Below are positions 1 through 7,900 of a DNA stretch of 15,558 nt, one piece after another. The translations under genes and the position numbers were made by a program. The stretch is from Chloroflexota bacterium (GTDB taxonomy: Bacteria; Chloroflexota; Dehalococcoidia; UBA3495): the NCBI GenBank assembly GCA_022563275.1, contig JADFNR010000079.1:1-15558 (forward strand). The letters are read 5' to 3'. The notes under the pieces are model-generated. The model ran no database searches. It saw only the letters and a list, made by a program, of their open reading frames with translations, and had not been told where the DNA came from. Within the stretch, counting starts at the first letter, position 1. Each line of letters begins with the position of its first letter.

Positions 1-812
1 GCGCCGAGGAACTGGGGTTCGACTCCGTCTGGGCCAGCGAGCACGTCTTCAACGTCAGCTACGTCTACGACCGAATCGGCGACAAGCCCTACTACGAGCC
101 GCTGACGGTCCTGACCTACGTGGCGGCCACCACCAAGACCATCGGCCTGGGCACCAGCGTGCTGGTCCTCCCCTACCACAACCCCATCCGTCTGGCCAAA
201 GTCGCCGCCACACTGGACGTCCTGTCCGGCGGCCGGTTGATGCTGGGAGTGGGGGTAGGCGTGATCGAGGAAGAATTGGAGGCCATGGGCAGCCCCTACG
301 CAGAGCGGGGCGCCATCACCGACGAGACCATCGCCATCATGAAGGAACTGTGGACCAAGGAAGACCCCAGCTACCAGGGCAAGTACCACAGCTTCTCGGG
401 CATGAAATTCACGCCCAAACCGGTCCAAAAACCCCACATCCCCATAATCATCGGGGGCACCAGCAAGGCCGCCATCCGCCGGGCCGCCCGCTCGGGCACG
501 GTCTGGCATCCAACGGCCCTGTCGCCGGAGGTACTGGCCCAGGGCATGGACTACCTGAAAGAGCAGGCCGTGATTGCCGGGCGCGACCCCTCCGAGATCG
601 CCGTCTCGGTCAGCGCCGCCATCGGCAGCACGCACAACCACAACCGCTATTCCCTGGGTAAAGACCCGGAAGAGATCCTGGAAAGGTCTCAGATATACCA
701 GGAGATGGGCGTCGAACGCCTGGTGGTTTCGCCCAACACCCGTGACCAAACCCAACTTCGCCCCATCATGGAGATGCTGGCGGAGGTTGTCATACCCGCC
801 GTCCAAACCTAA
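1..812 (+). CDS. LLM class (luciferase-like) F420/flavin-dependent oxidoreductase, 5'-truncated by the window edge
   Basis: The reading frame is already open at the left edge (first complete codon at base 3) and runs 269 codons to TAA at 810-812, so the N-terminus is missing. Visible family features: an ASEHVF segment near the edge, EPLTVLTYVAATT followed by the strand IGLGTSVLVLPYHNP, then LSGGRLMLGVGVG, and PVQKPHIPIIIGG followed by AAIRRAARSG. These are the usual landmarks of the bacterial luciferase-like TIM-barrel superfamily, which oxidises or reduces small organics using F420H2 or FMNH2. The pattern most resembles the Rv2161c-like (TIGR03619) group, a family assignment made from memory. 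The gene sits 39 bases upstream of an aminotransferase on the same strand and is probably co-transcribed with it. A GTG at 120 lies in the middle of the conserved barrel and is not a credible start. The substrate cannot be read from the sequence. Confidence 0.88.
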   Translation, partial: AEELGFDSVWASEHVFNVSYVYDRIGDKPYYEPLTVLTYVAATTKTIGLGTSVLVLPYHNPIRLAKVAATLDVLSGGRLMLGVGVGVIEEELEAMGSPYAERGAITDETIAIMKELWTKEDPSYQGKYHSFSGMKFTPKPVQKPHIPIIIGGTSKAAIRRAARSGTVWHPTALSPEVLAQGMDYLKEQAVIAGRDPSEIAVSVSAAIGSTHNHNRYSLGKDPEEILERSQIYQEMGVERLVVSPNTRDQTQLRPIMEMLAEVVIPAVQT

Positions 813-851
813 CCCAAAAAGCTGACCGCTCACAGTTTACAAGGAGCCCCC
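785..851 (+). repeat. Imperfect direct repeat, copy 1 (left of the aminotransferase gene)
   Basis: The exact core ACCCGCCGTCCAAACC at 794-809 recurs at 2246-2261. Similarity continues downstream as an A-rich run, AAGCTGA, GCT, ACAG and AAGG before the next ATG. In this copy the left part encodes the C-terminus of the LLM oxidoreductase (…PAVQT-stop) and the right part is the leader of the aminotransferase gene, including its ribosome binding site. Confidence 0.7.
841..846 (+). promoter_or_regulatory. Ribosome binding site of the class III aminotransferase gene
   Basis: AAGGAG lies five bases before the ATG at 852. It fixes the start of the aminotransferase frame. Confidence 0.8.
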
Positions 852-2228
852 ATGGCCACCCATTCGCCCTCGGAAGTAAAGAGCCTGCAAGAGTCCGCCC
901 TGGAACACCTCTGGGTCTACCTTCGGGAACCGTCTGACATGGCCGAGAAAGGCGACCCAACCATCTTCGTCAGCGGCGAGGGGGTCCACGTAACGGACGC
1001 GCTTGGCAACACCTCCATCGACGGCATGTCGGGGCTGTGGCTGAAGAACGTTGGCTACGGCCGGAAAGAGATTGCCGACGCCGCCTACGAGCAGATGCTG
1101 AAGCTGACCTATATGCCCATGGGTACCACCACCGAGCCGACCATTAGACTGGCGGAGAAGATCTCCCAGATCGCTCCCGGCGATATGACCCGCTCCTTCT
1201 TCACCAGCGGCGGTTCCGAATCGGTCGAGACGGCCATTAAGCTCTCCCGTGCCTACTTCAAACGCGTGGGGGAGCCCAACCGGACCAAGTTCATCAGCCG
1301 CAAGGGCTCCTACCACGGGGCCACCATGGGCGCCATGGCCCTGGGCGGCTCCTTCCTCTTTCCCAAGATCGATTACGAGCCGCTGATGCCCGGCGTCTTC
1401 CACGTTCCCCAACCCCTGCCCTACCGCTGCGAGTTCGGCGGCCAGACCCCCGAGGAGTGCGCCGAGCTTTGTGTTAACGCCGTTGAGGAGATGATCAAGT
1501 TCCAGGACCCAGACACCATCGCGGCGGTGGTGGCGGAACCCGTCTCCAGTCCGCTGGGCTGCGTGGTCCCCGGTGACAACTACTGGCCACGCCTGCGCGA
1601 GATCTGCGACAAGTACGGCTGCCTGCTCATCGCCGACGAGGTGATAACCGGCTTCGGCCGCACCGGCAAGATGTTCGCCACCGAGCATTGGGGCGTGGTG
1701 CCCGACATCATGACCGTGGCCAAGGGACTGACCAGCGGCTACATCCCCATGGGCGGGGCCATCACCCGCGGCGCCATCTCCGACGCTTTCATCGGCAGCC
1801 CCCGGGCTGCATTCAAACACGTGATTACCTTTGGCGGCCATCCAGTAGCCGCCGCCGCCGCCCTCAAAAATATCGAGATCATGGAGAACGAGGGCATGAT
1901 CGAAAATTCGGCCAAGATGGGCAGCTACCTGCTGGACGGGCTGAAAGAGATGAAGGAGAAGTACAAGATGATCGGCGACGTCCGCGGCCTGGGGCTGTTC
2001 TGCGGCATCGAGATAGTGGCCGACCGCGAGACCAAAGAATACTTCCCCGCCGAGGCCGACCTGGCCAACCGCCTGACCCAGGGCTTCACTGACAACGGCC
2101 TGCTCCTTCGCGGCGGGGACCGCATGAACGTCGCGCCGCCCCTCTGCATCACCTCCGGTGAGGTCGACGACATGATTTCCATCATGGACAAAGTATTCGA
2201 CCAAGTATCCAAAGACCTGGGTCTCTAG
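852..2228 (+). CDS. Class III PLP-dependent aminotransferase (omega-aminotransferase type)
   Basis: A 458-residue fold-type I aminotransferase, full length for class III. The PLP phosphate-binding segment [13 protein letters not shown] is at residues 118-130, the SYHG motif at 153-156, and the pyridine-nitrogen aspartate at D262 in [14 protein letters not shown]. The Schiff-base lysine is K291 in [14 protein letters not shown], and [12 protein letters not shown] at 327-338 is the usual following block. The enzyme should move an amino group from an omega- or beta-amino compound to a keto acid in the cytoplasm, giving a semialdehyde or ketone. The next gene is a beta-hydroxyacid dehydrogenase of the 3-hydroxyisobutyrate type. 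A beta-alanine or 3-aminoisobutyrate type substrate would therefore be coherent, but that is inference. Other class III members (taurine, putrescine, diaminobutyrate) cannot be excluded. The gene lies exactly between two direct repeats (785-851 and 2237-2304). Confidence 0.93.
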   Translation: MATHSPSEVKSLQESALEHLWVYLREPSDMAEKGDPTIFVSGEGVHVTDALGNTSIDGMSGLWLKNVGYGRKEIADAAYEQMLKLTYMPMGTTTEPTIRLAEKISQIAPGDMTRSFFTSGGSESVETAIKLSRAYFKRVGEPNRTKFISRKGSYHGATMGAMALGGSFLFPKIDYEPLMPGVFHVPQPLPYRCEFGGQTPEECAELCVNAVEEMIKFQDPDTIAAVVAEPVSSPLGCVVPGDNYWPRLREICDKYGCLLIADEVITGFGRTGKMFATEHWGVVPDIMTVAKGLTSGYIPMGGAITRGAISDAFIGSPRAAFKHVITFGGHPVAAAAALKNIEIMENEGMIENSAKMGSYLLDGLKEMKEKYKMIGDVRGLGLFCGIEIVADRETKEYFPAEADLANRLTQGFTDNGLLLRGGDRMNVAPPLCITSGEVDDMISIMDKVFDQVSKDLGL

Positions 2229-2236
2229 CAAAAGCC

Positions 2237-2304
2237 ACTGCCAACACCCGCCGTCCAAACCGGACCCCTGAAAGCTGATAGCTGACAGCTCCATAAGGCA
2301 GACC
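2237..2304 (+). repeat. Imperfect direct repeat, copy 2 (right of the aminotransferase gene)
   Basis: The 16-base core at 2246-2261 is identical to 794-809, an offset of 1452 bases. It is followed by AAGCTGATAGCTGACAGCT, which contains three AGCT words and matches copy 1 imperfectly. It ends in an AAGG (2295-2298) that may serve as ribosome binding site for the dehydrogenase at 2305. Unlike copy 1, none of it lies in a gene. Confidence 0.7.
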
Positions 2305-3207
2305 ATGACCAACCAAAAGATAGGCTTCATCGGCCTGGGCCGCATGGGCCTGCCCATGAGCTACAACCTGCTGAAGGCCGGCTTTGACCTGACCGTGCAT
2401 AACCGCAGCCGGGGAAAGGTGTCAGAGATTGCCGCCGCCGGCGCCACCGCCGCCACATCGGCCGCGGAGATAACCCAGCGGTGCGGCATCGTTTTTGCCT
2501 GCCTGCCCGACGTCGCAACCTCCGAAGATGTCTTCCTGGGCCCGGACGGCGTCATCGCCAACGCCAGACCCGGCCAGATACTGGTTGACCACAGCACCGT
2601 GGGCATCAACACGTCCAAAGCCTGCGCCGAGGCTGCTCAGGCCAAAGGGGCCCTGTTCTTGGACGCCCCCATCAGCGGCGGCGCCGAGCGCGCGGAGAAC
2701 GGCACCCTGGTGATCATGGCCGGCGGCCCCAAAGAGGCTTTCGACGCCGTGTCGGCCGCCTTCGACGCCATGGGCGCAACTGTGAGACACACCGGTCCCA
2801 CCGGAACGGGCACCACGGTAAAGTTGGTCAACCAACTGCTGGTGGGGGTCCACACGCTGGCCGCCGCCGAGGCCATGGTCATGGGGGCCAAGTCCGGCGC
2901 CGACCCGGCCCTGGTCTATGAACTGGTCAGCTCCGGTTGGGGCCAGAGCTTCATGCTGGACCGCAACGCACCGGTGATGCTGGACCAGACTTACGAGGAC
3001 GCCCGCGCGCCGCTGAAGACCATTCTGAAGGACCTGGGGCTGATACAAGAATTGGCCCGCAGCATCGGTACCCCGACACCCGCCGGAGACCTGGCGTTTA
3101 AGTTATTCACCCAAGCCGCCGAAGCGGGACTGGGTGACCTGGACGCTCCGGTAGTGGTGCGGTTACTGGAGAAAGAAGCCGGGGTGACGGTCCGGAGAAA
3201 ATCCTGA
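2305..3207 (+). CDS. NAD(P)-dependent beta-hydroxyacid dehydrogenase (3-hydroxyisobutyrate dehydrogenase / tartronate semialdehyde reductase family)
   Basis: A 300-residue cytoplasmic enzyme of the normal family length. The N-terminal Rossmann motif is GFIGLGRMGLPM (residues 7-18). The substrate-binding block DAPISGGAERAENGTL is at 120-135. The catalytic-lysine block GPTGTGTTVKLVNQ is at 164-177, with K173 as the expected catalytic lysine and N176 behind it. KDLGL (242-246) is the conserved C-terminal helical motif. The family interconverts beta-hydroxyacids and their semialdehydes. Following an omega-aminotransferase, it could process the semialdehyde that enzyme makes; this is inferred from context. 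The start is ATG with AAGG six bases upstream. Its stop is only nine bases from the stop of the convergent BtpA-family gene, leaving no space for a separate terminator. Methylmalonate-, malonate- or tartronate-semialdehyde are all possible substrates. Confidence 0.92.
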   Translation: MTNQKIGFIGLGRMGLPMSYNLLKAGFDLTVHNRSRGKVSEIAAAGATAATSAAEITQRCGIVFACLPDVATSEDVFLGPDGVIANARPGQILVDHSTVGINTSKACAEAAQAKGALFLDAPISGGAERAENGTLVIMAGGPKEAFDAVSAAFDAMGATVRHTGPTGTGTTVKLVNQLLVGVHTLAAAEAMVMGAKSGADPALVYELVSSGWGQSFMLDRNAPVMLDQTYEDARAPLKTILKDLGLIQELARSIGTPTPAGDLAFKLFTQAAEAGLGDLDAPVVVRLLEKEAGVTVRRKS

Positions 3208-3216
3208 ATCTGGACC

Positions 3217-4014
3217 CTAAGGCAGGCTCCTGAATATCTCCGCCATCCGGCGCACGCGGTCCGGGTCCACACGGTTGGTGACGATTCCGTCCTCTTTCAA
3301 GCTGGTTCCGATGATCGCGCCGTCGGAGTGCTCGATCACGCTCCAGATGTTTTTCTCGGTTACTCCGCTGCCCACCAGAATCAGTCCATCGGGCACGGCC
3401 TGGCGCACAACTGAAACATCGGAACTGGCCGTTTCCAGACCCGTCGCCGCCCCCGACACGATCAGGCCGTCGGCCAACCCTCGCTGGGCGGTCTCCCGGG
3501 CTATCAATCCCAGGTCGACCGAACCCAGGGGCACGGCGTGCTTCACCAAAACGTCAGCCAAAATCTTCACGTCCAAACCCAAGTATTTGCGGTGGCGCAT
3601 GGTCTGGTAGGCCTCGCCTTCGATCAGGCCTTCTTCGGCGGCCATCACGCCGTAATGGACGTTCACCCGGATGAACTTGGCCCCGGTAACGGCGGCGATG
3701 CCCAGAGCGGACCGGGCGTCGTTCCGCAGCATGTTGATGCCCACCGGGACGCTCACCACCCCCTGCACCCGGTCGACGGCCACGGTCATGCCGGCGATGG
3801 TCTCCGGGTCCAGACGCCCGGTGCGGAAGGGAACGTCGCCGAAGTTTTCCACGATGATTCCATCCACTCCGCCCTGCTCCAGGATGTTCGCTTCGTCTTC
3901 GGCCCGGTCGATCACCGCCCGCATGTCGCCACCCCACCGGGGCGAGCCGGGGAGCGGCAGCAGGTGGACCACGCCGATGAACGCCTTGGAAGGGCCAAAC
4001 AGGTCACGGCTCAT
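3217..4014 (-). CDS. BtpA/SgcQ family protein (TIM-barrel, function uncertain)
   Basis: A 265-residue protein. Family landmarks are FIGVVHLLPLPGSPRWGGD at 12-30, VDGIIVENFGDVPF at 50-63, VGINMLRNDA at 91-100 and FIRVNVHYGVMAAEEGLIEG at 114-133. In the C-terminal half GLIVSGAATG (183-192) and LVGSGVTEKNI (213-223) look like phosphate-binding loops of a TIM barrel. BtpA was named for a cyanobacterial factor needed for stable photosystem I. Homologues such as SgcQ occur near sugar-phosphate and nucleoside-type genes in non-photosynthetic bacteria, so an enzymatic role is more likely here. The ATG lies three bases beyond the toxin stop codon, so this is probably the third gene of that minus-strand operon, with its ribosome binding site (GGAG near 4030) inside the toxin gene. 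It converges with the dehydrogenase gene. Confidence 0.85.
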   Translation of the reverse strand: MSRDLFGPSKAFIGVVHLLPLPGSPRWGGDMRAVIDRAEDEANILEQGGVDGIIVENFGDVPFRTGRLDPETIAGMTVAVDRVQGVVSVPVGINMLRNDARSALGIAAVTGAKFIRVNVHYGVMAAEEGLIEGEAYQTMRHRKYLGLDVKILADVLVKHAVPLGSVDLGLIARETAQRGLADGLIVSGAATGLETASSDVSVVRQAVPDGLILVGSGVTEKNIWSVIEHSDGAIIGTSLKEDGIVTNRVDPDRVRRMAEIFRSLP

Positions 4015-4017
4015 TGT

Positions 4018-4371
4018 TTATCGGTTCAACTCCAATATTTGGGACAGGTTGGACTCTATCTCAGTGAGGTCCCTTGGGGAGACGACGCCCATCTTCCGTT
4101 CGATCATGCTTTGTTTGATAGTCCGCAGGATGCCCGTGGTGACCGATGGGAATAAAAGCCCAGCTTCTTCCCAATCGTTCATCAAATGATCGCCGGTCAA
4201 CAGCCGCCGCGTGTTGCTGGTGATGGCCGAGACGATGACTTCCTGCCGGCCTTCCATATATTCGTCTGAGCTGAGGAGCAAAACCGGCCGGCGCTTGCTG
4301 CCGGTTTCCTCCGCGAACACGAAATTTACCAGGACGATATCTCCCCGTCTATAATCGGTCGTAAGCAGCAT
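4018..4371 (-). CDS. PemK/MazF-family toxin (type II toxin-antitoxin endoribonuclease)
   Basis: The 117-residue protein starts MLLTTDYRRGDIVLVNF. RGDIVLV (residues 9-15) is the hallmark first strand of the PemK/MazF fold. RRPVLLLSSDEY (27-38) is the second conserved block with the catalytic-region arginine, and VIVSAITSN (45-53) is the third, with the S/T expected near the active site. Family members cleave mRNA at short sequences. The frame is open upstream to 4506, but that extension lies wholly within the preceding HTH gene and has no family resemblance, so the ATG at 4371 is preferred. This start overlaps the last 23 bases of the HTH gene, which suggests translational coupling. The next gene begins three bases after its stop. 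Whether it is active cannot be judged from sequence. Confidence 0.85.
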   Translation of the reverse strand: MLLTTDYRRGDIVLVNFVFAEETGSKRRPVLLLSSDEYMEGRQEVIVSAITSNTRRLLTGDHLMNDWEEAGLLFPSVTTGILRTIKQSMIERKMGVVSPRDLTEIESNLSQILELNR

Positions 4372-4837
4372 CTTGCTCGTTATCCCACAATTCAGACAAC
4401 ACCGGGTCTTCCGCCCCTCCCAGTTCAACCAGACCGGAGTGGTCTTCCCGGTGCATCGGCCCGTCCAGGTCCGTTCGGCGGATCCTTCGGTGTCCGCCCC
4501 GGCCAACCCGGTAGGCTACCATCTCACCATCGCGGATCAATTGCTGGACCGTCCGCTTTGAGACAGACAGGTACTTTGCGGCGTCCTCCACGGAATACCA
4601 CTCTTTTTCTGATGCGGCCCCGGCTTTCCAGTAGATAACCTCGTTGGACGTCTTCTTCTCGTTGATCACGCCCAGGTTCTCCAATTCCGCCAACGCCCGG
4701 TCAAGGTCGGCCCCAGTCAGCCCGGTTTTGCGGCGCAGTTCCAGGTAGCCGACCGCAAGGTCTTCGTATATGTGCTCCAACACCCGCCGCCGATCGGGGG
4801 AGGAGCCAAGATTTTGTTGGTCATCGCCATTTGTCAT
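4349..4837 (-). CDS. Excisionase-type helix-turn-helix protein, probable antitoxin of the PemK/MazF-type toxin
   Basis: A 162-residue protein in three parts. Residues 15-72 look like a small winged-helix domain (HIYEDLAVGYLELRRKTGL, then a basic hairpin ending VIYWK). Residues 80-125 are an excisionase/MerR-like HTH (WYSVEDAAKYLSVSKRTVQQ followed by RVGRGGHRRIRRTDL). Residues 126-162 form an acidic tail (for example ELGGAEDPVLSELWDNEQD) suited to toxin binding, although that role is inferred. Position supports an antitoxin role: it precedes the toxin gene and overlaps it by 23 bases. Canonical MazE or PemI antitoxins use an AbrB-like fold, so this pairing is not canonical. The ATG at 4837 follows AAGG on the minus strand with seven bases between. 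The gene diverges from uvrA across an AT-rich region with phased repeats. Confidence 0.78.
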   Translation of the reverse strand: MTNGDDQQNLGSSPDRRRVLEHIYEDLAVGYLELRRKTGLTGADLDRALAELENLGVINEKKTSNEVIYWKAGAASEKEWYSVEDAAKYLSVSKRTVQQLIRDGEMVAYRVGRGGHRRIRRTDLDGPMHREDHSGLVELGGAEDPVLSELWDNEQDAAYDRL

Positions 4838-4844
4838 TACGCTA

Positions 4845-4848
4845 CCTT
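4845..4848 (-). promoter_or_regulatory. Ribosome binding site of the HTH (antitoxin) gene
   Basis: On the minus strand AAGG is followed by TAGCGTA and then the ATG at 4837. The spacing of about seven bases supports that start. Confidence 0.6.
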
Positions 4849-4866
4849 AGTTTGCTATTATTTCCT

Positions 4867-4872
4867 ATTTTA
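4867..4872 (-). promoter_or_regulatory. Possible -10 element of the HTH-toxin-BtpA operon
   Basis: On the minus strand this reads TAAAAT (five of six to TATAAT), immediately next to the phased repeats. A -35 at 17 bases would fall inside the repeats but has no good consensus match, so the promoter is tentative. AATAAT at 4857-4862 is an alternative -10. Confidence 0.35.
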
Positions 4873-4902
4873 GCACGTTACTGCACATTAATGCACTTAA
4901 TC
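4873..4902. repeat. Three phased 10-bp direct repeats, candidate operator
   Basis: Three units begin at 4873, 4883 and 4893: GCACGTTACT, GCACATTAAT and GCACTTAATC. GCAC is invariant, followed by a TA-rich half. The period is exactly one helical turn, so all units face the same side of the DNA. They lie 36-65 bases before the start of the HTH gene, where the -35 region of its promoter should be. This is the arrangement expected of an operator bound by a cooperative small HTH protein. Binding by the neighbouring excisionase-type protein is inference. Confidence 0.6.
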
Positions 4903-4949
4903 ATAATACGCCAGCCAACCCGGCCTGAAGCACTGAATTGTCATAACGA

Positions 4950-4958
4950 TGTTACAAT
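4950..4958 (+). promoter_or_regulatory. Extended -10 promoter of uvrA
   Basis: TGTTACAAT matches the extended -10 form TGnTATAAT at all but one position, with no clear -35. Transcription would begin near 4965, giving a leader of about 26 bases. An imperfect palindrome with core TAAC-GAT-GTTA (4944-4954) overlaps it and could be a binding site. No GAACnnnnGTTC-type SOS box is visible. Confidence 0.5.
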
Positions 4959-4990
4959 ACGGGCCGGTAATTGGGTTAGAGTGGAGCTGT

Positions 4991-7900
4991 ATGCCCCAGG
5001 AATTTATCCACGTCAAAGGCGCGCGCGAACACAACCTCAAGAACATAGAGATCTCCATCCCCCGCGAAAAGCTGGTGGTGATCACCGGAGTATCCGGTTC
5101 CGGCAAGAGTTCCCTGGCTTTCGACACCATCTACGCAGAGGGCCAACGCCGTTACGTCGAGTCTCTCTCGGCCTACGCCCGCCAGTTCCTGGGCCGGATG
5201 GACAAACCCGACGTCGACTACATCGAGGGCCTCTCGCCAGCCATCTCCATCGACCAGAAAGGGGTTTCCCACAACCCCCGTTCCACGGTGGGCACCGTAA
5301 CGGAGATCTACGACTATCTGCGTCTTCTTTTCGCCAGAGTGGGCCGGCCCCACTGCGCCAAGTGCGGCCGCCCCGTCGAACGGCAGACCATCTCCCAGAT
5401 CGTGGACGCAATCATGAGTCTGGAAGAAGGCAGCCGGATCACGTTGATGGCGCCCAAGATCCGCCGCAAGAAAGGCGAGCATAAAGACGTATTTGAGACC
5501 GCGCGCCAGTCCGGTTTCGTCCGCGTCCGGGTCAACGGCGAGATCATGATGCTGGAGGAGACGGGAGACCTTAACCTAGACCGGAAGAAGTGGCACTACA
5601 TCGAGCTGGTCATCGACCGCTTGGTCATCCGGCCGGATACCGAGTTGAGCCGGGTGGCCGAGTCGGTGGAAGCGGCCCTCCGTGAAGGCGATGGCGTCGT
5701 CGAAGCCCATGTGGAGGACGGCGACACCCTGGTCTTCTCCGAACAGTTCGCCTGCACCAAGTGCAACACCAGCTTGCCGGAGATCGAGCCTCGGACCTTC
5801 AGCTTCAACAGCCCCCACGGCGCCTGCAGCGATTGCACCGGACTGGGCTACAAGCTGACCCTGGACCCCAACCTGATCATCTCCAATAATGAGCTTTCGC
5901 TGTCCCAGGGGGCCATCGCCCCTTGGACGCGTGGTGGGCCTTCCAGCAGTTGGTACATCAGCCTGATGGAGTCGGTAGCCCAGGCCAACGGCTTTTCCTC
6001 CAAGACGCCGCTTAAAGACCTGGACCAGAAGCACATCGACCTGATCCTCTACGGCAACGACGAGCAGAAGGTCACCGTCCGCCACCGGACCCACCGCGGC
6101 CAGGAATATTCCTGGGACACCAAATTCGAAGGCGTGATTCCAAACCTTGAGCGCCGCTACAAGCGGACCGAGTCCGACTACATGCGCCATCAGATCGAGC
6201 GTTACATGTCGGCCCGCGCCTGCCAGTCCTGCGGCGGGAAACGGTTGCGGCCCGAGGCGCTTGCCGTGAAGGTTTGCGGCCTGGGAATCATGGAAGTCTG
6301 TGCCAAGAACATCGGCCAGGCAGCCGAGTGGGTTAGGGATATCGACCCTGACGCCCCCGGTCCCCATAAGAAAAAGGTCCTGACTACACGGGAGAAGACC
6401 ATCGCCAACCAGATCTTGAAGGAGATCGAGGGGCGGGTTAAGTTCCTTGAAGGCATCGGGTTGGATTACATAACCATGGACCGCACCGCCCGCACCTTGT
6501 CCGGCGGCGAGGCCCAACGGGTGCGCCTGGCCACTCAGATCGGCTCCGGACTCACCGGCGTGCTCTACGTGTGCGACGAGCCCACCGTGGGACTCCATCC
6601 CGCCGACGACCACCGCCTGATCGCCACGCTGCTCCATCTCAAGGAGATGGGCAACACCGTGATCGTGGTGGAGCACGATGAGGCCATGATGCGCTCGGCC
6701 GACTTCATAGCCGACCTTGGGCCCGGCGCCGGGGAGCACGGCGGCCACATTGTCGCCACCGGCACCGTCGCCGATATCGAAGCATCCCCCGACTCCGTGA
6801 CCGGCGCGTATCTCAGCGGCCGCAAGGTTGTGCCCTACCCGGAGGAACGGCGCAACGGAACCGGCGGGGAGATCGTGGTCAAAGGCGCGAGAGAGAATAA
6901 CCTCAAGAACATAGACGTCAGCTTCCCCCTGGGACGGCTGGTCTGTGTCACCGGCGTTTCCGGTTCCGGCAAGAGCAGCCTGGTCTACGAGATCCTGTAC
7001 AAGAAGCTGAACCAGGTGATCAACAGGGGACGAGACCTTCCCGGAGAGCACAAAGAGGTCCTGGGCATAGAGGGCGTGGACAAGGTCGTCAACATCGACC
7101 AATCGCCCATCGGCCGCACCCCGCGGAGCAACCCGGCCACCTACACCGGCGCCTTCACACCCATCAGAGACCTGTTCTCCAGCTTGCCCGAAGCCAAGGT
7201 GCGCGGTTATGCGCCCGGCCGGTTCTCCTTCAACGTTAAGGGAGGCCGCTGCGAGGCCTGCCAGGGAGACGGCTACAACCAGATCGAGATGCAATTCCTG
7301 CCCGATGTCACGGTCCCGTGTGAGATCTGCCAGGGCCGGCGGTACAACCGGGAGGCGCTGGAAGTGACCTTCCGGGGAAAAAGCATCGCCGATGTCCTCG
7401 AAATGACCGTGGCCCAGGCGTTGGAAATCTTCATCAACTTCCCGCGCATCAAGCCAAAGTTGGAGACCATGCGGGACGTGGGTCTGGGCTACATCCGCCT
7501 GGGGCAGCCCGCCACCACCCTTTCCGGGGGCGAGGCCCAGCGGATAAAGCTGGCGACCGAACTATCCAAACGCGCCACCGGAAAGACCATCTACCTGTTG
7601 GACGAGCCCACCACCGGCCTTTCCTTCTCGGACTGCGCCGCTCTGCTGGAGGTCCTGCACCGCCTGGTGGACACCGGCAACACGGTGGTGTTGATCGAAC
7701 ATAACCTGGACGTCATCAAGAATGCGGACTGGGTGATCGACCTCGGCCCCGGAGCCGGCGACAAGGGAGGCAAAATCATCGCCACCGGCACCCCGGAGCA
7801 GTTGGCGGCCAATGCCAAATCTTCCACCGGCAAATACCTGAAGCGAAAGCTCAAGACTTCAGTTAAAGAGTCCGGGAAGGGGTCTGGTAAGGCGTCCGGC

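Noticed and set aside
837..2357. 506-codon open frame on the minus strand
   Set aside because: It is the mirror of the clear aminotransferase gene, has a low-complexity Gly/Ala/His composition and no recognisable motifs. Long antisense frames are expected in GC-rich DNA.
4372..4506. 45-residue N-terminal extension of the PemK/MazF-type toxin
   Set aside because: It overlaps the HTH gene in another frame, shows no family similarity, and an ATG sits exactly before the conserved start of the toxin fold.
4873..4902. CRISPR array or replication iterons
   Set aside because: The units are 10 bp with no spacers, there are only three, and no cas or replication initiator gene is near. An operator is more likely.
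4949..4990. 14-residue N-terminal extension of UvrA
   Set aside because: The family N-terminus begins at 4991 with a ribosome binding site just before it, and the extension overlaps the proposed promoter.
4838..4990. SOS/LexA box upstream of uvrA
   Set aside because: I found no GAACnnnnGTTC or CTG-N10-CAG type site. The TAAC-GAT-GTTA palindrome is short and does not match a LexA motif I know.
5576..7294. 572-codon open frame on the minus strand
   Set aside because: It lies entirely within uvrA, which has every expected motif on the plus strand. The antisense translation resembles no protein family.
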